From a bacterium (GTDB taxonomy: Bacteria; Spirochaetota; JAHITG01), in assembly GCA_028711675.1 (NCBI GenBank), contig JAQTRT010000097.1, positions 1 through 9,801 on the forward strand: 9,801 bases of DNA. The letters run 5' to 3'. The notes under the pieces are model-generated. The model had not been told where the DNA came from, did no database searches, and saw only the letters and a list, made by a program, of their open reading frames with translations. The translations under genes and the position numbers were made by a program. Shown piece by piece: positions 1-5,559 of the stretch (position 1 is its first letter; each line of letters begins with the position of its first letter).

Positions 1-249
1 GAGCGTTTCCACATCCATGCCTGTATAGATATCGACCTGGTTCATGGAAAGGAGGCCGGTCTTTTTAAAGCCGGAATTAAGGTCGTTCAGCCTGTTCAAG
101 GTGTAAAGGAACGAGGATTTTCCGGAATTGGCCGGTCCGATAATGGTGAATATTTCGTTCTGTTCTATCTGAAAGGTCAGGTTCCTTATCACCCGGGTCC
201 GGCCGTAAAATATATTCAGGTCTTCGATGTTAAATTTTATTTTTTCCAT
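1..249 (-). CDS. pstB: Phosphate ABC transporter ATP-binding protein PstB (partial, N-terminal 83 codons)
   Basis: ATPase subunit of the high-affinity phosphate importer, which powers PstC/PstA from the cytoplasmic face. The ATG is at 249 and the frame is open to the left window edge, so only residues 1-83 are seen. Residues 12-16 (NIFYG) match the start of the PstB ABC domain. Walker A is GPANSGKSS at residues 38-46, with A-N-S where most PstB proteins have S-G-C. It is followed by the PstB-typical YTLNRLNDL at about 49-57. Later ABC motifs (Q-loop, signature, Walker B) lie outside the window. It starts 17 bp after the pstA stop and is last of the four pst genes. A GGA overlapping the pstA stop region is the only ribosome-binding candidate and sits rather far from the ATG, so coupling to pstA is likely. 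Identity is secure from motif and operon position. Confidence 0.93.
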   Translation of the reverse strand, partial: MEKIKFNIEDLNIFYGRTRVIRNLTFQIEQNEIFTIIGPANSGKSSFLYTLNRLNDLNSGFKKTGLLSMNQVDIYTGMDVETL

Positions 250-266
250 TTTTTAATCCGGATTCC

Positions 267-1112
267 TTACCATTTTTTCCTGGCTCTGAATCTTGACCGG
301 GCAATAATGGCGAACAGGTTTAAAAGCAGGACCAGTAACAGGAGGACAAGGGCCGTACCGTACCGGATATTCTCCTTGATGCCCGGTACCTGGGTGGATA
401 TGACATACAGATGATAAGGCAGGGCCATGGTCTGATCAAAAATGGATTGCGGTAATTTCGGGAGGTAAAAGGCTGCTACCGTAAAAAGGATCGGCGCTGT
501 TTCGCCTGCCGCCCGGCCGATACCGAGTATGGTCCCGGTTAATATTCCGGGAAGGGCATAAGGAAGTACCGAATGCCTGATGGTCTGCCATTTACTGGCT
601 CCCAGTGAGAGGCTCACCAGCCGGAAGGACTGGGGCACGCTTTCCAGGGCTTCGCGCGAGGCTGTGATGATCACGGGAAGGATCATCAAACCCAGGGTCA
701 GGGAGCCGGAAAGGATGGATGTGCCGAATCCGAAAAAGATCACAAATATCCCCAGGCCGAAAAGGCCGTAGACAATGGACGGCACGCCGGCCAGGTTGAC
801 AATGGCCAGTTTGACCAGACGGCTTATGGGGTTGTCTCTGGAATACTCGATCAGATAGATGGCCGAGAAGACACCCAGGGGCACGGCAAAGAGAAGGGCG
901 CCCAGGACAAGGTAAAGCGTTCCCAGGATGGCAGGGAATATCCCGCCGGCCGTCATGCCGTTTTCCGGCATGCTGAACAGGAATTTAAAACTGATTGCGC
1001 TCATGCCTTTGATGAATATCGTGATGATGATAATGATGACCGGCGCTACCACCAGAAGAGTGCAGAAGAAGAGTATCGAGAATGCGATCTTTTCAGTTGT
1101 TTTCGGGTTCAT
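267..1112 (-). CDS. pstA: Phosphate ABC transporter permease PstA
   Basis: Inner-membrane permease that pairs with PstC to form the phosphate channel. The 281-residue product is of usual length for PstA. It has a first membrane helix at about 10-35, then the binding-protein-dependent permease domain with several hydrophobic segments (about 60-90, 103-150, 185-215, 250-272). The cytoplasmic EAA-type coupling loop is at about 165-190 (LGASKWQTIRHSVLP), followed by GIGRAAGETAP at about 197-207, a signature shared by Pst permeases. Its ATG overlaps the pstC stop by 4 bp (ATGA), so translation is probably coupled. No strong Shine-Dalgarno is seen. PstA and PstC are similar to each other; the order S-C-A-B and the terminal sequences support PstA here. 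Confidence 0.95.
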   Translation of the reverse strand: MNPKTTEKIAFSILFFCTLLVVAPVIIIIITIFIKGMSAISFKFLFSMPENGMTAGGIFPAILGTLYLVLGALLFAVPLGVFSAIYLIEYSRDNPISRLVKLAIVNLAGVPSIVYGLFGLGIFVIFFGFGTSILSGSLTLGLMILPVIITASREALESVPQSFRLVSLSLGASKWQTIRHSVLPYALPGILTGTILGIGRAAGETAPILFTVAAFYLPKLPQSIFDQTMALPYHLYVISTQVPGIKENIRYGTALVLLLLVLLLNLFAIIARSRFRARKKW

Positions 1113-1981
1113 CTTTTTGCTCTGTGCAGATAAAGGTCAGCCAGTCCGTTGATGATGAATGTGATGATAAAAAGGATGATGCCGATGGCGAACAGGGCTG
1201 CGTAATGGGAACCTCCCTGGACCGTTTCGCCCATTTCAGCTGCAATGGTGGCGGTAAGGGTGCGTACGGGCTGGAGAATGCTTTTCGGGATCGAGGCGGC
1301 GTTGCCCGTTACCATCATGACAGCCATGGTCTCGCCGATGACCCGTCCGATGCCCAGCATCACGGCCGCAAAGATACCCGGCCGGGCGGCCGTGATAACG
1401 ATTCGCCAAATTGTCTGCCATTTTGTGGCGCCCATGGCCAGTGCCGCCTCACGGTACTGCCTGGGAACGGCTGTGATGGCGTCTTCGGCAATGGAAACAA
1501 TGGTGGGCATGGCCATGAAAGCGAGCGTGACGGAGCCGGCCAGGGCGGTCAGGCCCGTGGGCAGGCTGAAGAGGGTCTTGATGAGAGGGACCAGCGTGAT
1601 CATTCCGATGAATCCTATGACAACGGAAGGAATGGCTGCCAGAAGTTCGATACCTGCTTTCAGGATCTCTTTTCTTTTCCCTGCGGCTATTTCGGCGATA
1701 TAGAGAGCGCTGCCGATACCGATGGGAACGGAGATGACGGCTGCCCCGAGCGTAACAAGGATGGACCCGATGATGAGGGACAGGATACCGTACTGCGGAG
1801 GATCGGAGATGGGGTACCATTTTCGGCCCAACAGGAAATCCCTGATCCGTATATCCCCGAAAAGGGATAATCCTTCCTTTAAAAGAAAAATAAAGATCAG
1901 GAGAACGATGATGATGGAGAACAGGCCGCTGAACAGTATCCATTTTTCAATGATGAATTCCCTGATCTTCCTGATATTCAT
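1109..1981 (-). CDS. pstC: Phosphate ABC transporter permease PstC
   Basis: Inner-membrane permease partner of PstA. The product has 290 residues. The first helix is at about 14-35, followed by the periplasmic stretch containing RKWYPISDPPQYGIL at about 53-67, which is characteristic of PstC. The permease core follows, with LLAAIPSVVIGFIG at about 113-126. The EAA coupling loop is at about 178-201 (EAALAMGATKWQTIWRIV) and GIGRVIGETMAVMMVTGN at about 210-227. It begins at an ATG preceded by GGAGAG at 1985-1990, a good ribosome binding site, 39 bp after the pstS stop. It ends inside the pstA start codon. Nothing is missing or broken. Confidence 0.95.
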   Translation of the reverse strand: MNIRKIREFIIEKWILFSGLFSIIIVLLIFIFLLKEGLSLFGDIRIRDFLLGRKWYPISDPPQYGILSLIIGSILVTLGAAVISVPIGIGSALYIAEIAAGKRKEILKAGIELLAAIPSVVIGFIGMITLVPLIKTLFSLPTGLTALAGSVTLAFMAMPTIVSIAEDAITAVPRQYREAALAMGATKWQTIWRIVITAARPGIFAAVMLGIGRVIGETMAVMMVTGNAASIPKSILQPVRTLTATIAAEMGETVQGGSHYAALFAIGIILFIITFIINGLADLYLHRAKR

Positions 1982-2020
1982 TTTCTCTCCGGTATTTATC
2001 CTGAAATACAGCCGGGTTCT

Positions 2021-2887
2021 TTATTTGACCGGGACAAAATCAAGCCTTTTCACGATTTTCTGGCCGTCTTCGGAAAGGATGAAATCAATGAACTGTCTGA
2101 CCGCATCACGGGGCTCTCCTTTGGTATACATGATGAGAGGCCGGGAGACAGGATAGGATTTGCTGATGACATTGGCGATGGAAGGGTCCACGTACGGGGA
2201 ACTGCTGTTCCTGGCGATCTTGAGCGCTTTCTGTTTGGCCGTAATGTATCCCATGCCGTAATACCCTAGGGCATCCTTGTTCTGGGACACTTCATCGGCA
2301 ATGGCTTGTGAACTGGGCATCATCAGGGCAGAGGAGGCGAATTCTTCCGTACCGGACGCATTCCCTTTCCTCAGTACGTGTTCCTTGAAATAAACATGCG
2401 TTCCCGAGTTCACTTCCCGTGAAAGGATGACGATCGCGGCATCATGGCCGCCGACTTCTTTCCAGTTCCTGACCTTGCCGGTAAAAATATCGGACAGCTG
2501 TTCCATGGTCAGTCGGCTGATGGTATTGGCAGGATTCACGACAACCGCAAGTCCATCCAGGGCCACATCGATCTTGAACGGTTCGATCCCTTTTTTTTGG
2601 GCCATTTTTATTTCCGAATCCCTCATCTCGCGGGATACTTCGCAGATATCGCAGGCATTATTGATCAGGGCCGAAATGCCGGTTCCGGACCCGCCGCCTG
2701 TGACGGCAATGGAGATACCGGGATTTTTTTTCATGAATTCTTCGGCCCATGCCTGGCCCAGGTTCACCATAGTATCGGATCCTTTGATCTGCAGGGAATT
2801 CCTGTTGCCGGAATTCCGTCCGCAATGGCTTGTTGCCAGCAGGACAGTCAGAAGGGTGCCTATGATGATAGATTTTAATTTGATCAT
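2021..2887 (-). CDS. pstS: Phosphate-binding protein PstS (probable lipoprotein)
   Basis: Substrate-binding component that captures phosphate outside the inner membrane and delivers it to PstC/PstA. The 288-residue product has an N-terminal export signal (KLK, then hydrophobic residues 7-18) and a cysteine at 22 that could be lipidated. The preceding residues T-S-H are an atypical lipobox because of His at -1, so simple secretion is also possible. Phosphate-binding loops are recognisable: KGSDTM at 35-40, GGGSGTG at 64-70 and SREVNSGT at 156-163. Also typical are DGLAVVVNP (111-119), LSDIFTGKVRNW (131-142) and a C-terminal SEDGQKIV segment. I chose the ATG at 2887 because AGGAG (2894-2898) lies 6 nt upstream and the signal peptide starts there. 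An upstream in-frame ATG at 2965 would overlap the promoter. Confidence 0.94.
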   Translation of the reverse strand: MIKLKSIIIGTLLTVLLATSHCGRNSGNRNSLQIKGSDTMVNLGQAWAEEFMKKNPGISIAVTGGGSGTGISALINNACDICEVSREMRDSEIKMAQKKGIEPFKIDVALDGLAVVVNPANTISRLTMEQLSDIFTGKVRNWKEVGGHDAAIVILSREVNSGTHVYFKEHVLRKGNASGTEEFASSALMMPSSQAIADEVSQNKDALGYYGMGYITAKQKALKIARNSSSPYVDPSIANVISKSYPVSRPLIMYTKGEPRDAVRQFIDFILSEDGQKIVKRLDFVPVK

Positions 2888-2893
2888 GTTTTT

Positions 2894-2898
2894 CTCCT
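2894..2898 (-). promoter_or_regulatory. Ribosome binding site deciding the pstS start
   Basis: On the minus strand this reads AGGAG, 6 nt before the ATG at 2887. It decides in favour of the 288-residue PstS over a 314-residue form starting at 2965. Confidence 0.8.
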
Positions 2899-2916
2899 GA
2901 TAAATTATAAATATAA

Positions 2917-2933
2917 GGAACTTATGAAGTTCC
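2917..2933. promoter_or_regulatory. Perfect inverted repeat at the pstS transcription start
   Basis: GGAACTT (2917-2923) and AAGTTCC (2927-2933) form a 7-bp perfect inverted repeat with a 3-nt centre, and flanking ATAT on both sides adds partial symmetry. It sits between the predicted -10 and the pstS ribosome binding site, covering the expected transcription start. It could be an operator or a 5' mRNA hairpin. It does not resemble a classical Pho box. The repeat is seen directly; the role is inferred. Confidence 0.45.
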
Positions 2934-2937
2934 ATAT

Positions 2938-2965
2938 AAAATATTTTATTGGTTTTTAATGTCAA
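2938..2965 (-). promoter_or_regulatory. Candidate sigma70-type promoter of pstSCAB
   Basis: On the minus strand TTGACA (2960-2965) is a perfect -35 hexamer. It is followed after 16 bp by TATTTT (2938-2943), a four-of-six match to TATAAT, within an AT-rich stretch. A transcript would begin near 2931, about 44 nt before the pstS ATG. The strong -35 and position support it; the weak -10 limits confidence. Confidence 0.5.
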
Positions 2966-3093
2966 GAATTAATTTATGATTTTAATGCCTGGTGCAGAAT
3001 GTTCTTTTTTATAATATGCGGCTTTTTAACTGTTTTTTCTGCGGGGTCTCAGCGTATAAAGTGCAGCCTGGCAGTACGGCAGGTCTTTTGAGA
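2966..3093. other. Intergenic stretch between the small gene and the pstS promoter
   Basis: An AT-rich spacer between the end of the 3094-3468 gene and the pst promoter, both on the minus strand. A CCTG/CAGG pairing around 3067-3083 is too short, and lacks a T-run in the right direction, to call a terminator. Read-through from the small gene into pst therefore cannot be excluded. No open reading frame or RNA gene was recognised here. Confidence 0.4.
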
Positions 3094-3468
3094 TTAATTG
3101 TTCTGGATGGAAAGGTGGCGGATAAGAGTTTTAAAGTATTCTTTGACCTTCCTGTCTGAAAGCTTTTTTCTGTTCAGGCCTATGACATAGTAACCTGTCT
3201 GCTTGCCGTAGAGAAAAGCTGAGCCGTTGTACAGCGGCTGGGAGGGGCCGTTGTGTCCGTATATCTCTTTTAGCAGGAAGTTCTTTTCCATGCAGATCCT
3301 GATGTTCTCCCTGGACAGCTTGGCTTCGATGTAGGCAAAATGAGGGGTTCCGTGCCTGCCTCCTCCTCCTCCCTCCGAGCTGTTGGTCGATATGTTCTTT
3401 TTATGCAGATGAATGATGGCGTCGCGCACAGGCTCATCAATAATGTTGAATTTTATTTTATTGTTCAT
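3094..3468 (-). CDS. Small hypothetical protein with a Gly-rich SSEGGGGG loop
   Basis: I do not recognise this 124-residue protein with confidence. It is soluble, basic and has no signal peptide. Its layout is an N-terminal helix (PVRDAIIHLHKKNI, about 13-26), then TNSSEGGGGGRHGTPHFAYIEAKL (about 28-51), then alternating strands and helices ending in KVKEYFKTLIRHL. The pattern 'helix, then I-x-T-x-S-S/C-E-G, then a short segment ending in a hydrophobic strand' resembles small bacterial and phage proteins that carry a G-I-x-T-x-x-S-C-x-G motif. In this copy the cysteine would be serine. That resemblance is from memory and is tentative. AAGGGA (about 3474-3479) precedes the ATG. It reads in the same direction as pst but is separated by 206 bp, including the pst promoter. 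Confidence 0.6.
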   Translation of the reverse strand: MNNKIKFNIIDEPVRDAIIHLHKKNISTNSSEGGGGGRHGTPHFAYIEAKLSRENIRICMEKNFLLKEIYGHNGPSQPLYNGSAFLYGKQTGYYVIGLNRKKLSDRKVKEYFKTLIRHLSIQNN

Positions 3469-3574
3469 TTTATTCCCTTATTATCTATTTTCGGCCTGTT
3501 TTTTGAAAAAATAAATAAAATATGTATTAACTGTAATAGCTGTATTAGGCGTAATATTCATCATGGGCCGAACA

Positions 3575-3596
3575 GGTTTCAGGTACTCCTGAAACC
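3575..3596. repeat. Perfect 9-bp inverted repeat with 4-nt loop
   Basis: GGTTTCAGG (3575-3583), loop TACT, CCTGAAACC (3588-3596). All nine pairs match. No T-run follows on either strand, so it is not an intrinsic terminator. It is the left member of the palindrome cluster upstream of the signalling operon. Confidence 0.75.
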
Positions 3597-3603
3597 GCGT
3601 GAA

Positions 3604-3620
3604 GGAAATTTCCCGTACGG
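3604..3620. repeat. Two short palindromes, GGAAATTTCC and CCGTACGG
   Basis: GGAAATTTCC (3604-3613) and CCGTACGG (3613-3620) are perfect self-complementary sites sharing one base. They connect the two larger hairpins. Individually they are short enough to be chance; their density with neighbours is the reason to list them. Confidence 0.4.
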
Positions 3621-3646
3621 TCCGGGTCTGAGAAAGACGCCCGGAC
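3620..3646. repeat. Imperfect hairpin with GTCCGGG/CCCGGAC arms
   Basis: GTCCGGG (3620-3626) pairs with CCCGGAC (3640-3646). Inside, TCT (3627-3629) pairs with AGA (3635-3637) around a GAGAA loop, with a 2-nt bulge (CG). This gives a stable GC-rich stem of about 10 pairs, with no adjacent T-run on either strand. Confidence 0.6.
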
Positions 3647-3662
3647 AGCTGCGGACGCCCGG
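3636..3662. repeat. 9-bp direct repeat GACGCCCGG
   Basis: GACGCCCGG occurs at 3636-3644 and again at 3654-3662, start to start 18 bp. The second copy is also the left half of the palindrome GACGCCCGGGTGTC (3654-3667, one G-T mismatch pair). The spacing of roughly two helical turns would suit a dimeric DNA-binding regulator, or alternative pairing in an RNA. Confidence 0.55.
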
Positions 3663-3707
3663 GTGTCAATAATATTGATCAGGAGGCGAAATAGTTGATT
3701 TTTTTTC

Positions 3708-3735
3708 TTGATATTTAAAATCAAAAGGATAAAAT
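3708..3735 (+). promoter_or_regulatory. Candidate promoter of the signalling operon
   Basis: TTGATA (3708-3713) and TAAAAT (3730-3735) are each five-of-six matches to the sigma70 hexamers, with a 16-bp spacer. Transcription would begin near 3742, about 41 nt before the ATG at 3783. If correct, the palindrome cluster at 3575-3667 lies upstream of this promoter rather than in its leader. Confidence 0.5.
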
Positions 3736-3743
3736 AGAATCAG

Positions 3744-3769
3744 TAAACGGATTAAATCCTGATAAACGG
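3744..3769. promoter_or_regulatory. TAAACGG direct repeat with GGATTAAATCC palindrome in the leader
   Basis: TAAACGG occurs at 3744-3750 and 3763-3769, start to start 19 bp, and between them lies the palindrome GGATTaAATCC (3749-3759). The block sits just after the predicted transcription start of the operon whose first gene encodes a DNA-binding regulator, so it is a candidate autoregulatory operator. The role is inferred. Confidence 0.35.
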
Positions 3770-3782
3770 TAAAAACAGAAAT

Positions 3783-4376
3783 ATGAAAAAAATTAAAAAC
3801 TTTACGACATTCGATATTGCCAGGTTATTGGATGTGTATCCGACGACCGTGGCAAAGTGGATCGATGAAAAGAGATTGAAGGCATTTATCACTCCGGGAG
3901 GACACAGGAGAGTGGACAGCGAGTCTCTCTACGGTTTCCTGAAAAAGCATGATATGCCCATTCCTCCTGAACTGAAACACCTGGAGACAAAAGGCGAAAA
4001 ACGGGTTCTTATCATTGACGATAATGTCAAGCTCTCCAAGCATGTCGAGAAGGAACTGAAACATAAGGATAAGAAGATCGTCACCTTCCTGGCGTCTGAC
4101 GGATTTCAGGCAGGCCAGGCTGTCTCTGATTTCAAACCTGATGTAATGCTGCTGGATATCATGCTGCCCGGTATGGATGGATTCAAGGTGTGCCAGCTCA
4201 TCCGTGAAAAGGACAAGAAGCTGAAGATCATCGCCATCACGGGTTATCATTCCGAAGAGGCCAGGAAAAAGATCCTGGCCGCCGGTGCAGACGCGTATTT
4301 TAAAAAACCGTTCCGGATCGATGACCTGCTCCAGGAGATCGAAGCTTTACTCAGCAAAGAGACCACGGAGAATTAA
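3783..4376 (+). CDS. HTH (MerR/excisionase-type)-receiver domain response regulator
   Basis: Probable DNA-binding response regulator of the downstream kinases. Residues about 6-58 are a winged HTH of the MerR/excisionase (HTH_17) kind: TTFDIARLLDV, the recognition-helix region TTVAKWIDEKRL, then the wing signature TPGGHRRV (37-44). A short linker leads to a complete receiver domain (about 73-192): acidic pocket D79/D80, phosphoacceptor D125 in VMLLDIMLPGMDG, T153 in AITGY and K175 in KKPF. The order is unusual, as most response regulators have the receiver first, although excisionase-type HTH plus receiver proteins are known. It is first in the six-gene cluster, and its stop is 2 bp before the acyltransferase start. 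The ATG at 3783 lacks a strong Shine-Dalgarno. No truncation is seen. The target DNA is unknown; the repeats immediately upstream are candidates. Confidence 0.9.
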   Translation: MKKIKNFTTFDIARLLDVYPTTVAKWIDEKRLKAFITPGGHRRVDSESLYGFLKKHDMPIPPELKHLETKGEKRVLIIDDNVKLSKHVEKELKHKDKKIVTFLASDGFQAGQAVSDFKPDVMLLDIMLPGMDGFKVCQLIREKDKKLKIIAITGYHSEEARKKILAAGADAYFKKPFRIDDLLQEIEALLSKETTEN

Positions 4377-4378
4377 AT

Positions 4379-5209
4379 ATGGGTCTTATCGTCAAGACGG
4401 CTGCCGGGTCCGACGATAAAGATAAGGCTTACCGTGTCCGGTATAATGTATTCATAAAAGAGCTGGGTTTCATGAGGGAGAAGAATTTCCCGGACCAAAT
4501 GGAAAAGGATGAATATGATCTTTTTCCCACGACCACGCATTTTCTGGCGCTTCATGATAAAAAGGAGATCGCTGCCGCGCGGCTGGTGGGCCCTTATCCG
4601 GAAAAAAAAACAAGCGGGAAAGCGGGAGTTTTTGGCCTGCCCATGGAAGAGATATTCGATCTTTCCGATTATAAAAAAAAGGACATGCTCCCCTATGAAA
4701 TATCCCGTTCCTGCGTTCTCGAGGAACATAGGATGTCCCGTGTTATCATGGATATATGGAGGATCAGTATCCAGTATGCCAGGCAGAAACGCGTCTGCGT
4801 TTTCTGTTCCTGTGCCGGTACCGAGACCGATTGCTCCGAAGATGCCCGTGTCATCTACCTCCTTTTAAAAGCCATGGAAAAATTTCATCCCGTGATCTTC
4901 ACGCCGCCTGTCCGGGAAATAAAAATAAACCTGCGTCCCCGGTATGTTCTTTATGACCGGAAACTGAGCAGTGAAATTCTGGACAGGAAGGAACTGAGCA
5001 ATGAGGATGTCCGGCATTATGAATCTCTGGGGATCAAGCTGCCTTCCACGCTTGAATATTTCATCCGGATCGGTGCCAGGTTCACGGGCCCGCCGCATCT
5101 TTTTCCGGCTTTCGGGATGTACACTATGCCTATGATCCTGGAACTGGACAAGATCAATGAGCCGTTCAGGAGCTTTTTTGAAAGGAAAAGCGAATGGATA
5201 AAACTGTAG
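4379..5209 (+). CDS. LuxI/FeeM-type N-acyltransferase (putative acyl-signal synthase)
   Basis: Soluble 276-residue GNAT-fold protein of the acyl-homoserine-lactone synthase / N-acyl amino acid synthase (FeeM) / exosortase-associated acyltransferase group. These transfer an acyl chain, usually from acyl-ACP, to an amino compound. Residues invariant in LuxI enzymes can be picked out with correct spacing: R21 and F25 (RYNVF), E42-x-D44-x-x-D47 (MEKDEYD), R68 (AAARLV) and E107-x-x-R110 (EISR). The LuxI tryptophan of the N-terminal loop is not evident. The longer C-terminal half (LPSTLEYFIRIGARF to FGMYTMPMILEL, about 221-256) is unlike LuxI and more like FeeM or exosortase-associated relatives. 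A cysteine cluster (C140, C143, C145, C152) lies mid-protein. GGAG (4367-4370) is 8 nt before the ATG. The substrate cannot be told from sequence. Confidence 0.82.
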   Translation: MGLIVKTAAGSDDKDKAYRVRYNVFIKELGFMREKNFPDQMEKDEYDLFPTTTHFLALHDKKEIAAARLVGPYPEKKTSGKAGVFGLPMEEIFDLSDYKKKDMLPYEISRSCVLEEHRMSRVIMDIWRISIQYARQKRVCVFCSCAGTETDCSEDARVIYLLLKAMEKFHPVIFTPPVREIKINLRPRYVLYDRKLSSEILDRKELSNEDVRHYESLGIKLPSTLEYFIRIGARFTGPPHLFPAFGMYTMPMILELDKINEPFRSFFERKSEWIKL

Positions 5210-5210
5210 C

Positions 5211-5543
5211 ATGAAACAAGAATTGACCAATCCCAGTCTTCTGGCCGATGAGGCCGGGATCAAGAATTCAAGGGAACCTTACCAATGCTGCCGGTGCGGG
5301 AAGGAAGCGGACCTTGATACGGTCCTGGATGAAAAATGGTATTTTCAGATCGATGGATCGGAAAAGGACCTGGTGCATCTTCCGAAAAAAATCCTTGGTT
5401 TTCTTGCCGCGGATAAGGTCAGGTATATATGTCCCGCTGATTACAGGAAACTACCGCCCCGGTCAGCGGAAAAGTATGTGGAGATAAGGTCGCCCTATTT
5501 TTTGTCTGTTCTGAAAGTCCAGGGGGGTATCTATTGTTTTTAA
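5211..5543 (+). CDS. Small Cys-containing hypothetical protein, possible metal-binding
   Basis: Not recognised. The 110-residue protein starts 1 bp after the acyltransferase stop, so co-translation is likely. It has YQCCRCGKEAD at about 24-34 (C26-x-x-C29, with C27 adjacent), then a second cysteine in YICPADY (C74) and C109 near the end. The C-x-x-C knuckle followed by a lone cysteine near a 'ICP' turn suggests a degenerate zinc-ribbon or small metal- or redox-active fold, though a full four-ligand set is only possible if C109 or a histidine joins. No membrane segment or signal peptide is present. The protein-like composition, tight position between two signalling genes and absence of a better overlapping frame argue that it is real. 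Any function beyond association with the acyltransferase or kinase would be a guess. Confidence 0.7.
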   Translation: MKQELTNPSLLADEAGIKNSREPYQCCRCGKEADLDTVLDEKWYFQIDGSEKDLVHLPKKILGFLAADKVRYICPADYRKLPPRSAEKYVEIRSPYFLSVLKVQGGIYCF

Positions 5544-5559
5544 CCGCACGGATATACCG

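Larger units (their letters stand above)
3469..3782. other. Divergent intergenic region with inverted-repeat cluster
   Basis: This 314-bp region separates the minus-strand small gene from the plus-strand signalling operon. From 3469 to about 3565 it is AT-rich. From about 3567 to 3667 it is markedly GC-richer and packed with inverted repeats (listed separately). From 3668 to 3782 it is AT-rich again and contains the promoter-like sequence for the right-hand operon. I see no credible coding sequence in it; the short frames crossing it lack a ribosome binding site and protein-like composition. Confidence 0.6.

Noticed and set aside
1082..1870. Long plus-strand open frame opposite pstC
   Set aside because: It is antisense to a clear PstC, its translation is dominated by Gly/Asp/His-rich low-information sequence, and it has no ribosome binding site. 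It is a shadow of the codon pattern of pstC.
2888..2965. N-terminal extension of PstS to an ATG at 2965
   Set aside because: The extension would precede the signal peptide, overlap the promoter hexamers and lacks a ribosome binding site. The 2887 start has AGGAG at 6 nt.
2888..3000. Pho box upstream of pstS
   Set aside because: No tandem CTGTCAT-like or TTAACA-like repeats with proper spacing were found; only a single TTGACAT, better explained as a -35 hexamer.
3063..3085. Terminator after the small minus-strand gene
   Set aside because: The only pairing is about 4 bp (CCTG/CAGG), and no T-run follows on the minus strand.
3575..3667. Intrinsic terminators or a known riboswitch in the palindrome cluster
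   Set aside because: No hairpin is followed by a T-run on either strand, and I could not match the sequence to any riboswitch consensus I know, such as c-di-GMP.
3481..3669. 62-codon minus-strand open frame in the divergent region
   Set aside because: It has no ribosome binding site, crosses the palindrome cluster, and its translation shows no protein-like pattern.
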